From Fulvia fulva (taxonomy: Eukaryota > Ascomycota > Dothideomycetes > Mycosphaerellales > Mycosphaerellaceae), in NCBI RefSeq assembly GCF_020509005.1, contig NC_063013.1, positions 5,146,001 through 5,210,000 on the forward strand: a stretch of DNA of 64,000 nucleotides, in the 5' to 3' direction. Of this stretch, positions 1 through 13,631 are shown in pieces; positions within the stretch are counted from its first letter, which is position 1; every line of letters starts with the position of its first letter. Position numbers and translations under genes: made by a program. The notes under the pieces were generated by a model. It searched no databases, was not told the origin of the DNA, and saw only the letters and a program-made list of their open reading frames with translations.

Positions 1-655
1 CTTCGGGAGGTATAACTACCTTATCTACAAAGACCTAAAGAGGGCGGAAGCAAGTATAGCTATCTAGATTCGCTCTAAGCATATTAGGCTAAGAGCATAC
101 TTGTACTAAAGAAGAGTCCTAGGATACGATTCTAAACGTTGCCCCTATAGCTACCTATCCTAAAACCCGGAGTATATAGTACTGAACTGTACTAAGTAGG
201 TAAAAGGGAGAAGCTAGTAGAGGGCGAAGGCAAGAGACAGGTAATACTAGGCTATTATCTAGAATAGACAAGATATAAGGAGAGTAATAAGATAGATCCT
301 TAACGAGGACTACCTAGAGTAATTCTCCCTAGTAGTAGAAACGGAAAGGTAGATAGAGAGGAGGGAGAGAGAGAAGAGCCGGGGAAATAGAAGCGAGAAA
401 GGGAATCGAGAGGAGGACATTACTAGGGTTACGGGCAAGGTAGTTATAGGGTAATAACTATAACACTAGCGTACCCTAAAGGAAGGAGAACGAAAGGACA
501 AGATAGGAAAGAACGAGGAGGGCAAAGACGAGGAGGTTTTTATCCGTTAATCGGGTTTCCTACCTATACAAATAGACCTAAATAGCGAGAGACCTATATA
601 GGCTATAGGGCACTAAAACAGGCGAATAAATAATCTATCTATCTATCTATAAAGA
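1..655 (+). mobile_element. LINE (non-LTR retrotransposon) 3' end, RIP-mutated, cut by the window edge
   Basis: The segment is nearly the same as 45559-46202, the 3' end of the full-length LINE later in this window, and it ends in the same short tetranucleotide tail (ATCT repeated, about 633-652). A simple-repeat tail is the usual end of a Tad1-like LINE. It has many in-frame TAG/TAA codons and few CA or TG dinucleotides, so it is dead. The two copies differ at scattered C/T and G/A sites in both directions, meaning they were mutated independently by RIP. The 5' part lies outside the window. Confidence 0.8.
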
Positions 656-659
656 TATA

Positions 660-1640
660 CGACGCGTCTCAAACTATACTAGGGTATCAATTAAATAGAC
701 GACCTCCTCGGGGTGACTACGAGCCTAATTCGAAGAAGCTTATAGAGCTAGAAGAGAGGGTAATACTTAAGTATATACTCGAGCTAGATCTTAGAGGTTT
801 CCCGCTATTAAAGGCTAGTATACGAGAAATAGCCGATTTATTACTATAAGAGAAGAGTCTTAAGCCCGCTAGTCTTAATTAGATAGACAGGTTTATTAGG
901 CGGTATCGTAAGGTAAAGGTTCGTATAACGCGTAGATACGATCGTTAGCGAGCCCTAATAGAAGATCTAGACGTTATCGAGAAGTAGTTCTTACTTGTAC
1001 GTAATATAAAGGAGAAGTATAGTATCCTTAACTAGGACACCTATAGCTTCGACGAGATAGGGTTTATAATAGGTGTTATTACGTCTTAGAGCGTCGTTAC
1101 GGGTTTAGAAAGGCGTAGTAGAAAGAGAAAGGTCGTTTAACAGGGTAATAGAGAGGGAGTAGAGAGATAGCGTATTAGATAGCTCTTATACGAAGCGAGA
1201 TTAGTAAGCTACGTAAGTCTAACGAGGCCCTTATATAGCGGAAAGTACGAAAGCGCAAGTATATTCAGTCTAGAGGGTCTCTAACCTTCGATAAGGCGTC
1301 GTAATTAATACCTCTAGAGGATACTAGGAGGTAGGAAGTGAGTAGAGAGTCGCTAGATAGTGTTCGGCTAGTACTAAGGCTACGACGTAATAAGCAATAT
1401 ATCGAGTCGGGGTATAACGTACGTACCTACTAAGTAGACTCGCTAGATAGCGAAGAATCTAAAGAGAAATTGTCCTCCTAGTAATAATTCTATAGGATGT
1501 CGTTATATTAAGATACCGTCGTAATTAAAGTAGAAGTAGTATAGTTGTTAGTAAAAGTAGCCCGCTCGGTAGTATAGTCCGCTCGGTAGTAAAGTACGTT
1601 ATAAGTATTAAGATAGATAATATAATAAGCGTTAAAGAGG
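660..1640 (+). mobile_element. Fot1/pogo-like DNA transposon remnant, internally deleted and RIP-mutated
   Basis: Read through its stops, 700-1120 gives the start of a Fot1/pogo (Tc1-mariner superfamily, CENP-B-like HTH plus DDE_1) transposase: an N-terminal RRxxYxPNSKKLxELEE block, then GFP, then Y-S-I-L-N-x-D-T-Y-S-F-D-E-x-G-F, which is the catalytic NFDETGF block with RIP changes, then VVTGLERRxR. About 1160 the sequence jumps to the C-terminal tail (KRKYIQSRGSLTFD) and a decayed C-terminal zinc knuckle followed by VDSLDSEES. The central part of the DDE domain is missing, so this is a non-autonomous relic. The region 1480-1670 has no coding signal and holds a short tandem pair (CCGCTCGGTAGTA, about 1562 and 1580). 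Confidence 0.7.
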
Positions 1641-1681
1641 GTTAGAATAAAGCGGTATATTGGCTATCGAAGGTAATTTAT

Positions 1682-1919
1682 TGTTAAATAGGTACGGATT
1701 TATAGTAGCGGAGTAGAGTAAGAGATCTATTACGATATAGTATCTTAAAGGGAGTTAATAATTAGGAAGTGATCTAGTAGCCTAAGGCATCTACGATAAC
1801 TTAGCTTATAGAGAGACGATCAATATATTAGTTCCTAATATATTGCTATATACTCGTACTATTAGTTAGTTAAAGATTGATCTCTTACTCTACTCCGCTA
1901 CTATTAATCCGAACCTATT
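1682..1919. repeat. Folded-back Copia LTR (44-bp forward piece against an inverted LTR)
   Basis: Positions 1682-1725 are the first 44 bp of the Copia LTR seen at 14066/19447/32471 in + orientation. Positions 1728-1919 are the same LTR in reverse complement, with about 40 bp deleted internally and RIP changes. The result is an inverted repeat of about 44 bp (1682-1725 against 1876-1919) around a 150-bp loop. The right end stops a few bases short of the LTR terminus, where the Gypsy-1 LTR begins. Confidence 0.75.
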
Positions 1920-2103
1920 TGTCACGGGTAGCCCGCGACCCCTTACTATAGCTACGTCGGCCCGGGTGAACCGCGGACCTTCCGTATCGGGTTAGTACGG
2001 CTTGGCTCTACTTTATAACTTCGCTACGCCTCGCACTCCTCTTTCGTAGCTTCGTAGAATAACAACTCTCTTATTCGGACCCTACGGTACGCGCGCCCTT
2101 ATA
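1920..2103 (+). repeat. Gypsy-1 5' LTR (184 bp)
   Basis: It begins TGTCACGGG and ends CGCCCTTATA. The other copies at 6417-6600, 13448-13631, 21574-21757 and 50572-50755 are also exactly 184 bp. The unmutated ends were probably TGTTACGGG...CCCTTACA, giving the usual TG...CA. The 5 bp before it (CTATT) do not match the 5 bp after the 3' LTR (ATAGT). The inversion described in the findings explains this. Confidence 0.85.
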
Positions 2104-5100
2104 GTTTATTCTACTACTCTACCTAGATCGCGGATCTAGGTAAGGCACACGTAACAATAGGAATAGACAGAACTATAGAACTCGAAGGACGCGTAGAGTC
2201 GTATTAGAACATAGAACACGGTAAGGCGTATAGCGCGTAAATACCTAGAGAACGTAACGCGGCGATATTATTAGTAGGTAGTCGCGCGCTCGTAGACAGT
2301 TAGGAAACAGGCATCGTTACGCCTCCCCTAAACCTAGATAACATAACTTTATAGACGAACGGCGGTATACTACCGCTACTAAAGCCTAAGAGTAAAAGTA
2401 AGTAGCGTATATCTCTTTTCTCCGACCTCGCCTCTTTTCCTTAGAGTTAGATATAGGACGATAACCGGCGGGTTATAGTAGACACCGGTGTCGCGCTATA
2501 ATAGGAAATTGATAAAGCTTACTAGAAAGCCTTCGAGCGAGAGAGAAGGTAGTAAGATTGACTTTATAGAACTATTCGAGTTTAAGCTCGAAGAGAACCT
2601 AGGCGGCGACCTAGACGAGGTATACCTATTACTCGACGAAGTAGAGTACATTCTCGTATCCGAATACTAGAATGTTATACTAGAAAAACTTACGACCCTC
2701 GTATCCTAGTACCCGAAGACTACCTACGACTTTGTGCTATAGGTAGTAAATATAGCGATTACTAAAGGTAGACAACTCGATATAATAGAGCGAGCTAATA
2801 ACCTCTAGAACACCTAGTATACTACGCTATATACCGAGTATAACCGCATCTATAAGATACTACGAAGCGAGGAGGCTATAATATAGAAGATGGCCGTAGA
2901 CCTAAAGAGTAAGAAGGATTATAACCTAGCAAAGTTATAAGAGGTAGAGAAGAAGTATAGGGAGGCTAATAACCTATATAGTAATTTAGCGAGATTTACG
3001 AAAAGGAGATAAGGATGATATAGGATGCCGAAGCTAAGAACTAGGCTCTATAGAAGGAGGTTAACAATCTAAAGACTCGACTCTAAGCTACTAAAGACAC
3101 TATATAGAAGAGAGGTAGGGGCCGCTCTAGTCGCCGACCCTCCTATTTACCTCCGCGCGAGACTTTACTTAAGTAGCTAATACGTAAGTATCGTAAAGCT
3201 ACTAGTAGAGGCGGCGGCGGAGGCGGTAGTAATAATAATAACGACGGTAATAGTAATAACGACTAAGGACGTAATAGAAACCATCTACGACCTAATAATA
3301 ATAACGGTCGCGACCCTCGAGCGCGTAATACCCGTATATAGACTCCTCTAACCGAACTTTTAGAACGCCTATTTACTATTAACCGTACTCTAATACGCGG
3401 TATCGAGGTTAGTAAGGGCGTACCTAACCCGAAGTACTTTAAGAACGATAACGACCCTAACTTCGATAGTTAGTATAGTAGCGTACTTCTTAAGCTAACT
3501 ATAACTACTTTCCGCTCCGAGGTAGACGGCCTACGTTTTATATATAGATAGATATAGGGTGACCCTTAGAGAAGTATTAAGCCGAGGATCCCCGTACCTA
3601 GACAACAATTATTTAACGAGTTCAAGACTAGTAAAGAACTACTAGATTAGATAACGCGCTAGTACGGTACCTATAACGAAGGAACTAAGGCTATAGTTAA
3701 TATCGCTACCTATAAGTAGGAGTAGGGCGAGACCTTTATTACCTTCTACGCTCGCTACTCGAAGCTACGTACTTAGATAGAGTAGACCGACGAGACTAAG
3801 CTAATACTGTTTCGTAACCGCCTAAACCGTAAGTACTTTATTAAGACTTTTGGCGATAGGGAAGTAGATAGACGCTTATACGATATATAGGATATTGTTA
3901 AGGAATATACGGTATTAGATAAGAGCTTCTACGAGACCGACCGACTGTATCTATAGAAGGAGCGCCTACGTAGTAACCCTAATTCGAATAATAACGGCGT
4001 ATAGAGCGGTAGTAATACCGTAGGCGCCGTAGCTACTAGTACGACCGCTATAATCGTCTAGTAACTACTATAATACGTAGGTACGAAGAAGAAGGAGGAC
4101 CTACCGGTTTACTTATAGAACCTACCTTTATTCGGCCGAAAGTAGCGGGAGGACCTTAAGAAGTAGGGTAAGTACTACCGCTACCGTATAGGCTCGTACG
4201 TATTAACGAACCCCGAATACTCGATATATAGTTACGACGGCGACTACCGCTCTCTACGCCTACGAAATAACGAGAACGCTAACCTAAACCTTAGCTCCCT
4301 TACTACCGACCTATAGTAATAGGGAAATAGTACGACCGCTACCTAAGCGTAGTAGATAGCGGTTAGTAACCGAACTTTCTAAGATAGAAAGAGTATAAGA
4401 TTAAGAGATATAGAATATAAGAGACGGACTATAGTAAGGAGCTTAAGATATCGGTATATATACTAGATAAATAACAACTAGCTATACACCCTTATATAGT
4501 ATTACCCGTAATAATGAAATATAAAAAGGCTCGCGGCCTTATAGATTCTACCTCTACCTCTCTCTTTCTTAATTTGAAATTTATATATAAATATATAACC
4601 CCCTTAATCCCTTTAACGAAGAACAGACGATTAATACTAGGAGATAGATCCGCTATAGCGCGTTAGATTATATATATAGCCCTTATAGACGTAGTTATCG
4701 GCGGTTATTACGAGTAGATACTATACTACGTTACCGACCTCGAATACGACATCGTCTTTAGACTACCGTAGCTCTCCGCGTATAACCTAAACATCTTCTA
4801 GGAAACTAGCGAGGTAGCGTTTAGATCTAACTACTGCTTCGGTCACTATCTATATAATAAGAGACCAATAATAGTACAATCTCTAAACTATATTAGTAGA
4901 ATCTAGTAAACAAAATATAGACTAAAGCCCTTTACTAGCGAGTGAGTAGGATTTATAGCCGGAGGGGCGGAGCTAAATATGTCCGCTCTAGAGGTAGATA
5001 AAGAGGTAGATTACTAGGAAGTCTCGTAGCGCGTATAGGAGATATACGCGTACCGGCCTAGGGCCGAGTACTTCTATATTATACCTATAGGGCGCGAGGA

Positions 5101-6411
5101 TAACGACAATAACGATAATAGCCTTAAACTAAGCGCGATAGTAGCTAATGACCTAGATTAGTTCTTAAACAAGCAGTTCAACTACAATCCTAAAGAGAAG
5201 CTCCCGCCTATATACTACGACATTATAGATACTTTCTTAGTAAAGGACTACGAGGGACTCCTACCTTACCGACTAGGTATCGACTACGAGATTTATATCA
5301 AACCCGGTAGACCTTAAGAACCGCTATATCAAAAGCTATACGGACTAGCCGAGAAGGAGAATAAAGCCGTTAAGAAATAGTTACTCGAATAGACTTTAGA
5401 AGGTAAGGTACGTAAGGCCGGTTAGAAAACAAGCTAGTTACCGGCACCGGTATTAGTAGTAAGAAAGCCTAGAGGAGGGCTACGAGTATATATTAACTAT
5501 CGTAGGCTAAACGCTATTACTATTAAGAATTACTATCCTATTCTATTAATATAGAAAACGCTTAACCGTATATACGGAAAGAGGTACTTTACGAAAGTAG
5601 ATATTATAGTAGTCTTTAATAAGTTACGTATCGCGGAAGGGTACGAGTAGCTAATAGCTTTTGTAATACGCTACGGTATATACGAATACCTCGTATTACC
5701 GTTCGGCCTCTATAACGGACCCGTAACCTTTTAGTTATATATTAATAAGGTTCTATAGGAACATCTAGATAACTTTATATTAGTATATCTAGATAACGTC
5801 CTTATCTTTAGCGACACTCTAGAGGAACACGTCGAACACGTACGAAAGGTATTAATTAAGCTACGAGATACCGGGCTTACTATTAATATTAATAAGTCCG
5901 AGTTCTACTAGAAACGTATAAAATATCTAGGCCTTATTATTACACCCTAGGGCATCGAGATAGACCCGGAGAAATTGGAATGTATATAGACCTAGGAAGT
6001 ACTAACTAATCTTAAGGATGTCTAAGCCTTCCTAGGATTCGCGAGCTTCTACCGTAGGTTTATCGAGGCCTTCTCTCGTATTACATCCCTATTAACTAAC
6101 CTAACAAAGTTAGATAGGCCTAGTAATCATAAGAACCGTAGAATCAACTAGACTGATAATTACTAGAGGGTATCCGAGGCGTCAAAAGTAGCGTTTAGTA
6201 AGGCGGGTATACTAGTATACTATATACCGGGTAGGTAGACCGTCGTCGAGACTAACTCCTTAGACTTTATTAATATAGGTGTGCTCTTACAATACGACGA
6301 GTAGGGAGTATTATATCCTATAGCTTTCTATTCGAACAAGCTAAGCCCCTAGGAGTATAATTACGAGATCTACGATAAGGAACTCCTCGTAATTATTAAA
6401 GTTTTTAAAGA
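2104..6411 (+). pseudogene. Gypsy-1 gag, protease and reverse transcriptase remnant
   Basis: A 60-codon open stretch at 2488-2670 (starting MSRYNRKLIK) belongs to an N-terminal helical region. It is followed by a coiled-coil gag (2700-3150), a retrotrans_gag region (3400-3950) and a decayed CCHC knuckle (about 4160-4200). The RT spans about 5440-5850: [19 protein letters not shown], then FTKVDI, LPFGLYNGPVTF, and YLDNVLIFS in the place of the YLDD catalytic box (the second D is N). RNase H begins near 6370 (YDKELLVIIKVFKE) and is cut by Gypsy-2. Stops are mostly TAG from CAG or TGG, the RIP outcome. Confidence 0.8.
2127..2149. repeat. Palindrome beside the Gypsy 5' LTR
   Basis: A perfect arm pair CCTAGATC / GATCTAGG around a CGC/GCG centre lies about 30 bp inside the 5' LTR. 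The same palindrome occurs at the same place in Gypsy-2 (about 13416-13436) and Gypsy-3 (about 50534-50554). It is retained in three RIP-mutated copies. It could be a priming or packaging stem, but no tRNA-like primer site is obvious there. Confidence 0.5.
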
Positions 6412-6416
6412 GTAGC

Positions 6417-9400
6417 TATAAGGGCGCGCGTATTATAGAGTCCGAACGAGATAGTTGTTATTCTACGAAGCTACGAAAGAGGAGCGCGAGGCGCGGCGAA
6501 GTTCTAAAGTAAAGCTAAGCCGCGCTAACCCGATACGGAAGGTCCGCGGTTCAGCCGGGCCGACGTAGCTATAGTAGGGGGTCGCGGGCTACCCGTAACA
6601 GTATCCCCCCTCCTAAAACACGCCTTAGTCCTCTAAGCGTTATCTACCTTATAAGGCCACTTACCTATCGAGCTCTAAAATCGCGCGAACGCCTAATCAT
6701 CCTCTAGTACCCTATCGTTATCCGATAATATCGCATTCGCTCTATTAAGACTATCCTCGACCGGCTTCCTTCGAGAGATATGTTACCTAGTTAGCTAGCT
6801 TGCCCTAGACCTACGTCTATCTTCGGCTAGTACTCGCGTATAATCCTTATAACTAAAGTTAGGTATTATTATAGGCTCTATAGGCTCTACTCGAGTATCG
6901 AACATATACGGAGCAGATTCTATTAGAGGTAAGGCTCGAGGCGACTTATTCGTAACGGTGTCTTTCGGAATAACCCTAATCGTATTGAGCCCGAGCACCT
7001 TAGTAGCTAGTAGGGACTAGTTAGATAGAGCTACGAAGCCTATAGGCGTAGACAACTCCGGCCGGTTATAGTGAAAGTCTATAATAGCGGCGGCCGTATG
7101 TTCAAGTATGTCCTCTATAGGTTACTAGGTCTTACTATCCTCCTCGTTCTAATATCTAGCCTATTTTACCTTATACTATATATCTACCTTACGCTTATAC
7201 CCCTTCTTCACCTTACCTACCCGCTTACGGGTATATATATTAAGGATCTTTTCTACCTCGTATATATACGTAGGTACTACTACTATATCGGCTACTATAT
7301 TAGCCTCGGTAGTGTTAGGTTCGATAGTTATCGGTAGTAGCGGCGCTAGATACTACCCTTTAAGTAGTAGGAAATCGGGGTGGTCGGCTCGTTATAGTAG
7401 TAAGGTGTAGAAGTAGTTATTAAGTCCTACTAGAGCGTCTAATAGTTTTAGTCGATAAGAGAGTCTAGCCGGCATAACTTCCGTAATCTAGTAAGGGCCG
7501 GTATATTTCCTATCTAGCTTCTTAGATAGTCGAGTCGTACGGATGTTCTTAGTGCTAAGATACACCTAATTACCTACCTTATAGTCTAGAGGAATACTTC
7601 GGTAGCGGTTTGCTACTTCTGCCTAGAGAGCTTATAACATTCGTATATTCTCTTAAAGGTGCTTATAAAGCTCGTAAATTCGACGTATAAAGGTTTCTAC
7701 TGATCGCGTATCTAGTCGCTAGAGAGTAGTTAGTCCTCCCTCCTTTCTAGCGTTCAGGTCAACTCGCTCTATAAACTTAGGGTTGTAGCCTAAGGTAGCG
7801 TAGAACGGCGACACACTAGTAGTCTCGGATAGGTGATTATTGATCGCGGGCTAAGTAAGGCATAGCTATTCTGCCTAGTCATCCTATGCCTTATTAGTAA
7901 ACATACGAAGATACTGTTCTATTACCTAGTTAGTACGTTCTAACTGTCTATTAGTTTCTAGGTGATATAAAGAACTTAGCTTACGATTTGTACGGAGCAT
8001 CTTATAGTGTTTCTTCTAGAAGGTAGTAACCTACTACTTGCTACGGTCTAATATAATAGTGTTAGGAAACCCGCGCCGATAGAACATATGTTTAAGGAAA
8101 AGCCTTGCCGCATTCTGTACTATCATTACGCTAATAGGGATTAGCTCGAATTCCTTAGTAAGCCTATTAGTAACGGTCATAATATTGTTATAGACTATGC
8201 CGTTAAGAGTGCTGTCTAGGAGTCCGACAACGAAGTCGACTATAATATGTTTCTAGGGCCGATCTAGAACAGGAAGTGGCTATAATAATCCTAGTGGCTA
8301 GGAGTGTAGAGATTTTATTATACGGTAGGTACGGCAATTCGCGGTGTATCTACGTACGGATCTCGCTAATCTAGGCTAGTAGAATTTACGTACTACGAGT
8401 TTATAAGTACGAGCTCGTCCTAGATAGCCTACTACTAGAGCATTATAGTTTATCTTGATTATCCTAGTCTATAAGGCTTAGTCATTTAGTACCTATAAGC
8501 TCTAGCCGTCGTATTGATTTCGAACATATAGTAGGTCGCTATCTACTTTATAGTGTGCTAGGTGAATCTTCGCTCTCTATAGTAGTGTAGGAGTACGGTC
8601 TTTCTATAGGTCCTCAATCGCGGTCTTAAGCTCGTTATTGGTTACGTACGCCGTCGACATTCGATACTCGAGTTCGGCTTTCCGTTGACTTTTACGCGTC
8701 GCCGGTTATTTAGTAGGCGTATCTCGTTCTATAGGTATAAACTCTTTAGCTTTAGGGTCTAGCTATACTAGTTCCTCTTCTTCCGGCGTATCTTCTACTA
8801 TTGCCTATAGTGAGGCAATCTTAAGGAATCGCTTAGGAGGTAGTAATGTCTAATGCTAATGCTAGTTCCGAGGGTCGTTTACTCCCTATAGAAGGTCCTA
8901 GCTACGTCTCGTTAGGCTGTCTAGCTTTATACCTTGAAGTCCTAGACGGTATATTATCTTGAAGTTGAACTATAATAAGAACTTAGCCTAACGCGCTTGT
9001 CGCCGATTTAGCTACTTTGTCTTTATAAAGTATTCTAGGTTCTTATAGTCGGTATAAATCTTGACTAGCTATAAGTCCTTATTATCTACTTCGTAGGCGA
9101 GCTCGGGTCTCTATCCTTAAAAGCCTTAATAATAGCTAACAGTTCCTTATTATAGATTTTATAATTGCACTCCTATAGACTCAACTTCTTCGAGTAGAAG
9201 GCTATAGGATATAGTATACCCTTCTCGTTATACTACGAAAGCACGCCGGCATTTATAAAATCTAAAGAATCTATCTCTACTACCGTTTCCCTACCTAGTA
9301 CATAATATGCGAGTATGCCGGCTTTGCTAAACGTAGCTTTCAAATTGTCAAAGGCTCGTTAGTAATCTAGTGACTATTGAATCCTTCTGTTCTTGTGATT

Positions 9401-12400
9401 GCTTAGTCCGTCCGACTTGGTCAGGTTTGTAAGAGGAGTAGCTATACGCGAAAATGCTTCGATAAACCGCCTATAGAAGTTGGTAAATCTAAGGAAGGCC
9501 TAGACATCCTTCAGGTTCTTAGGAGCTTCCTATGTCTAAATATATTCGAGTTTCTCGGGGTCTATCTCGATACCGTTAGGGGTTATAATTAGCCTAAGAT
9601 ACCTCACCTTCTATTAGTAGAATTCGCTTTTATCGATGTCTACTATAAGTCCTACATTGCGTAGCTTAGTAAGAACCTTCCGTACGTGTTTAATATGCTC
9701 CTCTAAGGTGTTACTAAAGATAAGTACGTTATCTAGGTAGGCCGACACAAAGTCGTCTAGGTGTTCTTATAAGACCTTGTTAATATATAATTAGAACGAT
9801 ACTGGTCCGTTATATAAGCCGAATAGCAGCACTAGACACTCGTAGATGCCGTATCGAGTCGCAAACGCCGTTAACTACTCGTGCCCTTTAGCTATCCGTA
9901 ACTTGTTAAAGGCTACTATAATGTCTAGCTTCGTAAAGTACTTCTTACCGTATATACGGTTAAGCGTCTCTTATATTAAGGAAATCGGATACCGGTTCTT
10001 AATAGTGATCGTATTTAATCCTCTATAGTCTATATAAACACGTAGCCCACCTCTAGGCGTATATACTACTAGCACTAGTATAGGAGACTAGCTCGTCTTT
10101 TGCCCTACTTTCCGTACCTTCCCTTTAGATGTTTACTCGTCTAGCTATTTCTTGACTACCTCGTTCTCCTTCTTAGCTAGGTCGTAGGGCTTGCGGTATA
10201 GTAGCTCTTATAGACTATTAGGCTTAATATAAATCTCATGATCTACGCCTAGTCGGTAAGGTAGGAGTCCTTTATAATCCTTAGCTAAGAAAGCGTCCGT
10301 AATATCGTAGTACATCGGCGGTAACTTCTCCTTCGGGTTGTGATTAAACTACTTGTTTAAGAATTGGTCTAGATTATTAGTAGCTATTATACTTAGCTTA
10401 AGCTCTCCGCCGTCGCTCTTACGCCTAGTAGGCATAATATAGAAGTACTTAGCCCTAGGCCGGTACGCGTATATCCTCTACGCGCGTTAAGAAACGCCCT
10501 AGTAGTCAACTTCTTTATCGTCTATGTCTTCTAGGTTATATAATAAGACGTTCAGCTCCGCCCCTCCTACTATAAAGCTCGCTACTTCTCTAGTAAAGGG
10601 CTCTAGTCCGTACCGTACTAGTGCCTACTTCTTCTTCTCGCGATAGTTTAGGGATTATACTATTATCGATATCTTATTCTATAGACAGTAACTAAAGCAG
10701 TAATCCGATCTAAATGCCACCTCGCCTATCTCCTAGAAGATGTTTAGGTTGTACGCTATAAGCTACGGTAGGCCAAAGACGATATTATATTCGAGGTCGG
10801 TAACGTAGTATAACATTTACTCGTAATAATCGCCGATAACTACGTCTATAAGGGCCGCGTATATAATCTGCCGTGTAGTGGCCGTTCTATCTCCTAGTGT
10901 TAGTCGTCGGCTTTACGTTAAAGGGATCAGGGGTATTATATATTCGCGTGTGAATTTCTAGTTAAGAAAGAGAGAGGTAGAAGTAGAATCTATAAGGCCT
11001 CGAGCCTTTCTATATTATATTATTACGGGTAACAATATATAAGGGTATATAGCTAGCTATTGTTTATCTAGTGCGTATACCGATATCTTAAGCTCCTTAC
11101 TATAGTCTGTTACCGTCTCTTACATTCCGTGTCTCTTAATCTTATACTCTTTCTGTCCTAGGAAGTTCGGGTGACCGCTATCTACTACGCTTAGGTAGCG
11201 GTCGTGCTATTTCCCTACTACGGATCGGCGGCTAGGGAACTGAGGTTCGCGTTCGGATTTAGCGTAGTATTACGTAGACGCGGTAGGCGATAGTCGCTAT
11301 CGTACCTATATATTAGGCATTTAGGGTTGGTCGATACGTAAGAACCTATACGGTAGCGGTAGTACTTACCCTACTTCTTAAGGTCTTCGCGCTACTTACG
11401 GTTAAGCGTAGGTAGGTTCTATAGATATGTCGGTAAATCCTCCTTCTTCTTAGTACTAGCGTACTGTAGTAGGCGCTATACTAAGGCACCTACTACACCG
11501 GTAGCGGTACTAGTAACTACGTTACCGTTATTCTAGTTATTCTAGCCGCTATTGCCGATCGAGTTACTATTACTTCGGGGGCGCTCCTTCTACGGGTATA
11601 GTCGATCTGTCTCGTAGAAGCTCTCGTCTAGTACGGTGTACTCCTCGATAACGTCTTATATACTATCTAGGCGGCGGTCGACTTCGCGGTCGCCGAAGGT
11701 CTTAATAAAGTACTTACGGTTTAGTCGGTTACGGAATAGTATAAGCTCGGTCTTATCAGTCTATAACATCTAGGCGCGTAACTTCGAGTAGCGGGTATAG
11801 AAGGCTATAAAGGTTTCGCCTTGTTCTTGCTTATAGGTAGCAATATTAACTATAGCCTTAGTTCCTTAATTACGTATACTATATTAGCGTATTATCTAAT
11901 CTAATAACTCTTCTCTAGTCTTGAACTCGTTAAAGGACTACTGTCTAGGCATAGGGATCCTCGGCTTAATGCTTCGCTAAGGATCACCTTACGTCTACCT
12001 ATATACGAAGCGTAGACTATCTGCCTTAGTACGGAAGGTTACTATAGTTAGCTTTAGGAGAACACTACTATACTAGCTATCGAAATTAGGGTCATTATCG
12101 TTCTTAAAGTGCTTAGGGTTAGGCACACCCTTACCGATCTCTATACCGCGAGTAAGGGTGCGGTTAATAGTGAAGAGACGTTCTAGAAGGTCAACTAGTA
12201 GTGTCTAGGTACGGGTATTACGTATTCTCGAGTCACGACTATTATTAGGTCCTAGTCGCGGACGGTCGTTATTACGTCCTCGGCTATTATTACTATAGTT
12301 ATAGTCGTCTCTATCGTTATTACTACTACCGCTACCGCTACCTCTACTAGTAGCTTCGCGATACCTACGTAATAGCTACTCGAGTAAGGTCTCGCGTAGG

Positions 12401-13631
12401 CGGGAACGAGAGGGTCGGCGGCCTAAGCGGCCCCTACCTCCGTTCTATATAGTATCTCCTACCTTAAGCCGAGCCTTTAGGTCATCGACTTCTTATTATA
12501 GGGCCTAGTTCTTCACCTTAGCATCTTATGCCTTCTTCTTCTCCTTCTCGTAGATCTCGCTAAACTACTTATATAGGTTATTAGCTTCCTTATATTTCTT
12601 CTCTAGCTCTTATAACTTAGCTAGGTCGCAATCCTTCTTACTCTTAAGATCTACTACTATTTTCTATATAACAAGCTCTTCACTTCGTAGTATCTTATAG
12701 ATACGGTCGTATTCGGTATATAGCGTAGTGTACTAGGTGTTCTAGAGGTCGTTAGCTCGCTCTATTATATCGAGTTGTCTACCCTTAGTAATCGCCGTAT
12801 TAACTACTTATAGTACGAAGTCGTAGGTAGTCTTCGGGTGTTAGGATATAAGGGTCGTAAGGTTGTCTAGGGTAACATTCTAGTATTCGGATACGAGAAT
12901 GTGTTCTGCCTCGTCGAGTAATAGATATACCTCGTCTAGGTCGCCGCCTAGGTTCTCTTCGAGCTTGAACTCGAACAGTTCTATAAAGTCAATCTTACTA
13001 CCTTCTTCTCGCTCGAAGGCCTTCTAGTAAGCTTTATTGATCTCTTGTTATAGCGCGACACCGGTGTCTACTATAACCCGCCGGTTGTCGTTCTATGTCT
13101 AACTCTAAGGGAAAGAGGAGAGATCGGGGAAAAGATATATACGCTACTTACTTTTACCCTTAGGCTTAGGTAGCGGTAGCATACCGCCGTTCGCTATTTA
13201 TAAAGTCATATTGTCTAGGTTCGGGGGAGGCGTAACGGTGCCTATATCCTAACTATCTACGAGCGCGCGACTACCTACTAATAGTGTCGCTACGTTACGT
13301 TCTCTAGGCATCTACGCGCTATACGCCTTACCGTGTTCTGTGTTCTAATACGACTCTACGCGTTCTCGAGTTCTACGGTTCTGTCTATTCCTATTATTAC
13401 GCGTCCCTTACCTAGATCCGCGATCTAGGTAGGGTAGTAGAACAAACTATAAGGGCGCGCGTATTATAGGGTCCGAACGAGATAGTTATTGTTCTACGAA
13501 GCTACGAAAGAGGAGCGCGAGGCGCGGCGAAGTTATAAAGCAAAGCCAAGCCGCGCTAACCCGATACGGAAGGTCCGCGGCTTAGCCGGGCCGACGTAGC
13601 TATAGTAGGGGGTCGCGGGCTGCCCGTAATA
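6417..13631 (-). mobile_element. Gypsy-2, complete LTR retrotransposon nested in Gypsy-1, RIP-dead
   Basis: Both 184-bp LTRs are present (6417-6600 and 13448-13631) and it is flanked by a 5-bp TSD, GTAGC (6412-6416 and 13632-13636). In the minus sense the order is 5' LTR (right), gag coiled coil (about 13070-12700), gag and CCHC (12450-11330), protease, RT (about 10300-9600, with YLDNVLI at about 9750-9718 on the complement), RNase H (about 9250-8850), integrase (about 8450-7500), polypurine tract (complement of 6601-6615) and 3' LTR. Total length is 7.2 kb. It is full of TAG/TAA stops and poor in CA/TG. It belongs to a slightly different subfamily from Gypsy-1 and -3, judging by LTR and gag differences. 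Confidence 0.85.

Noticed and set aside
7071..7337. 88-codon plus-strand frame rich in Tyr, Leu and Ile resembling a membrane peptide
   Set aside because: Its composition is the product of RIP (TA-rich codons) on the antisense strand of Gypsy-2.
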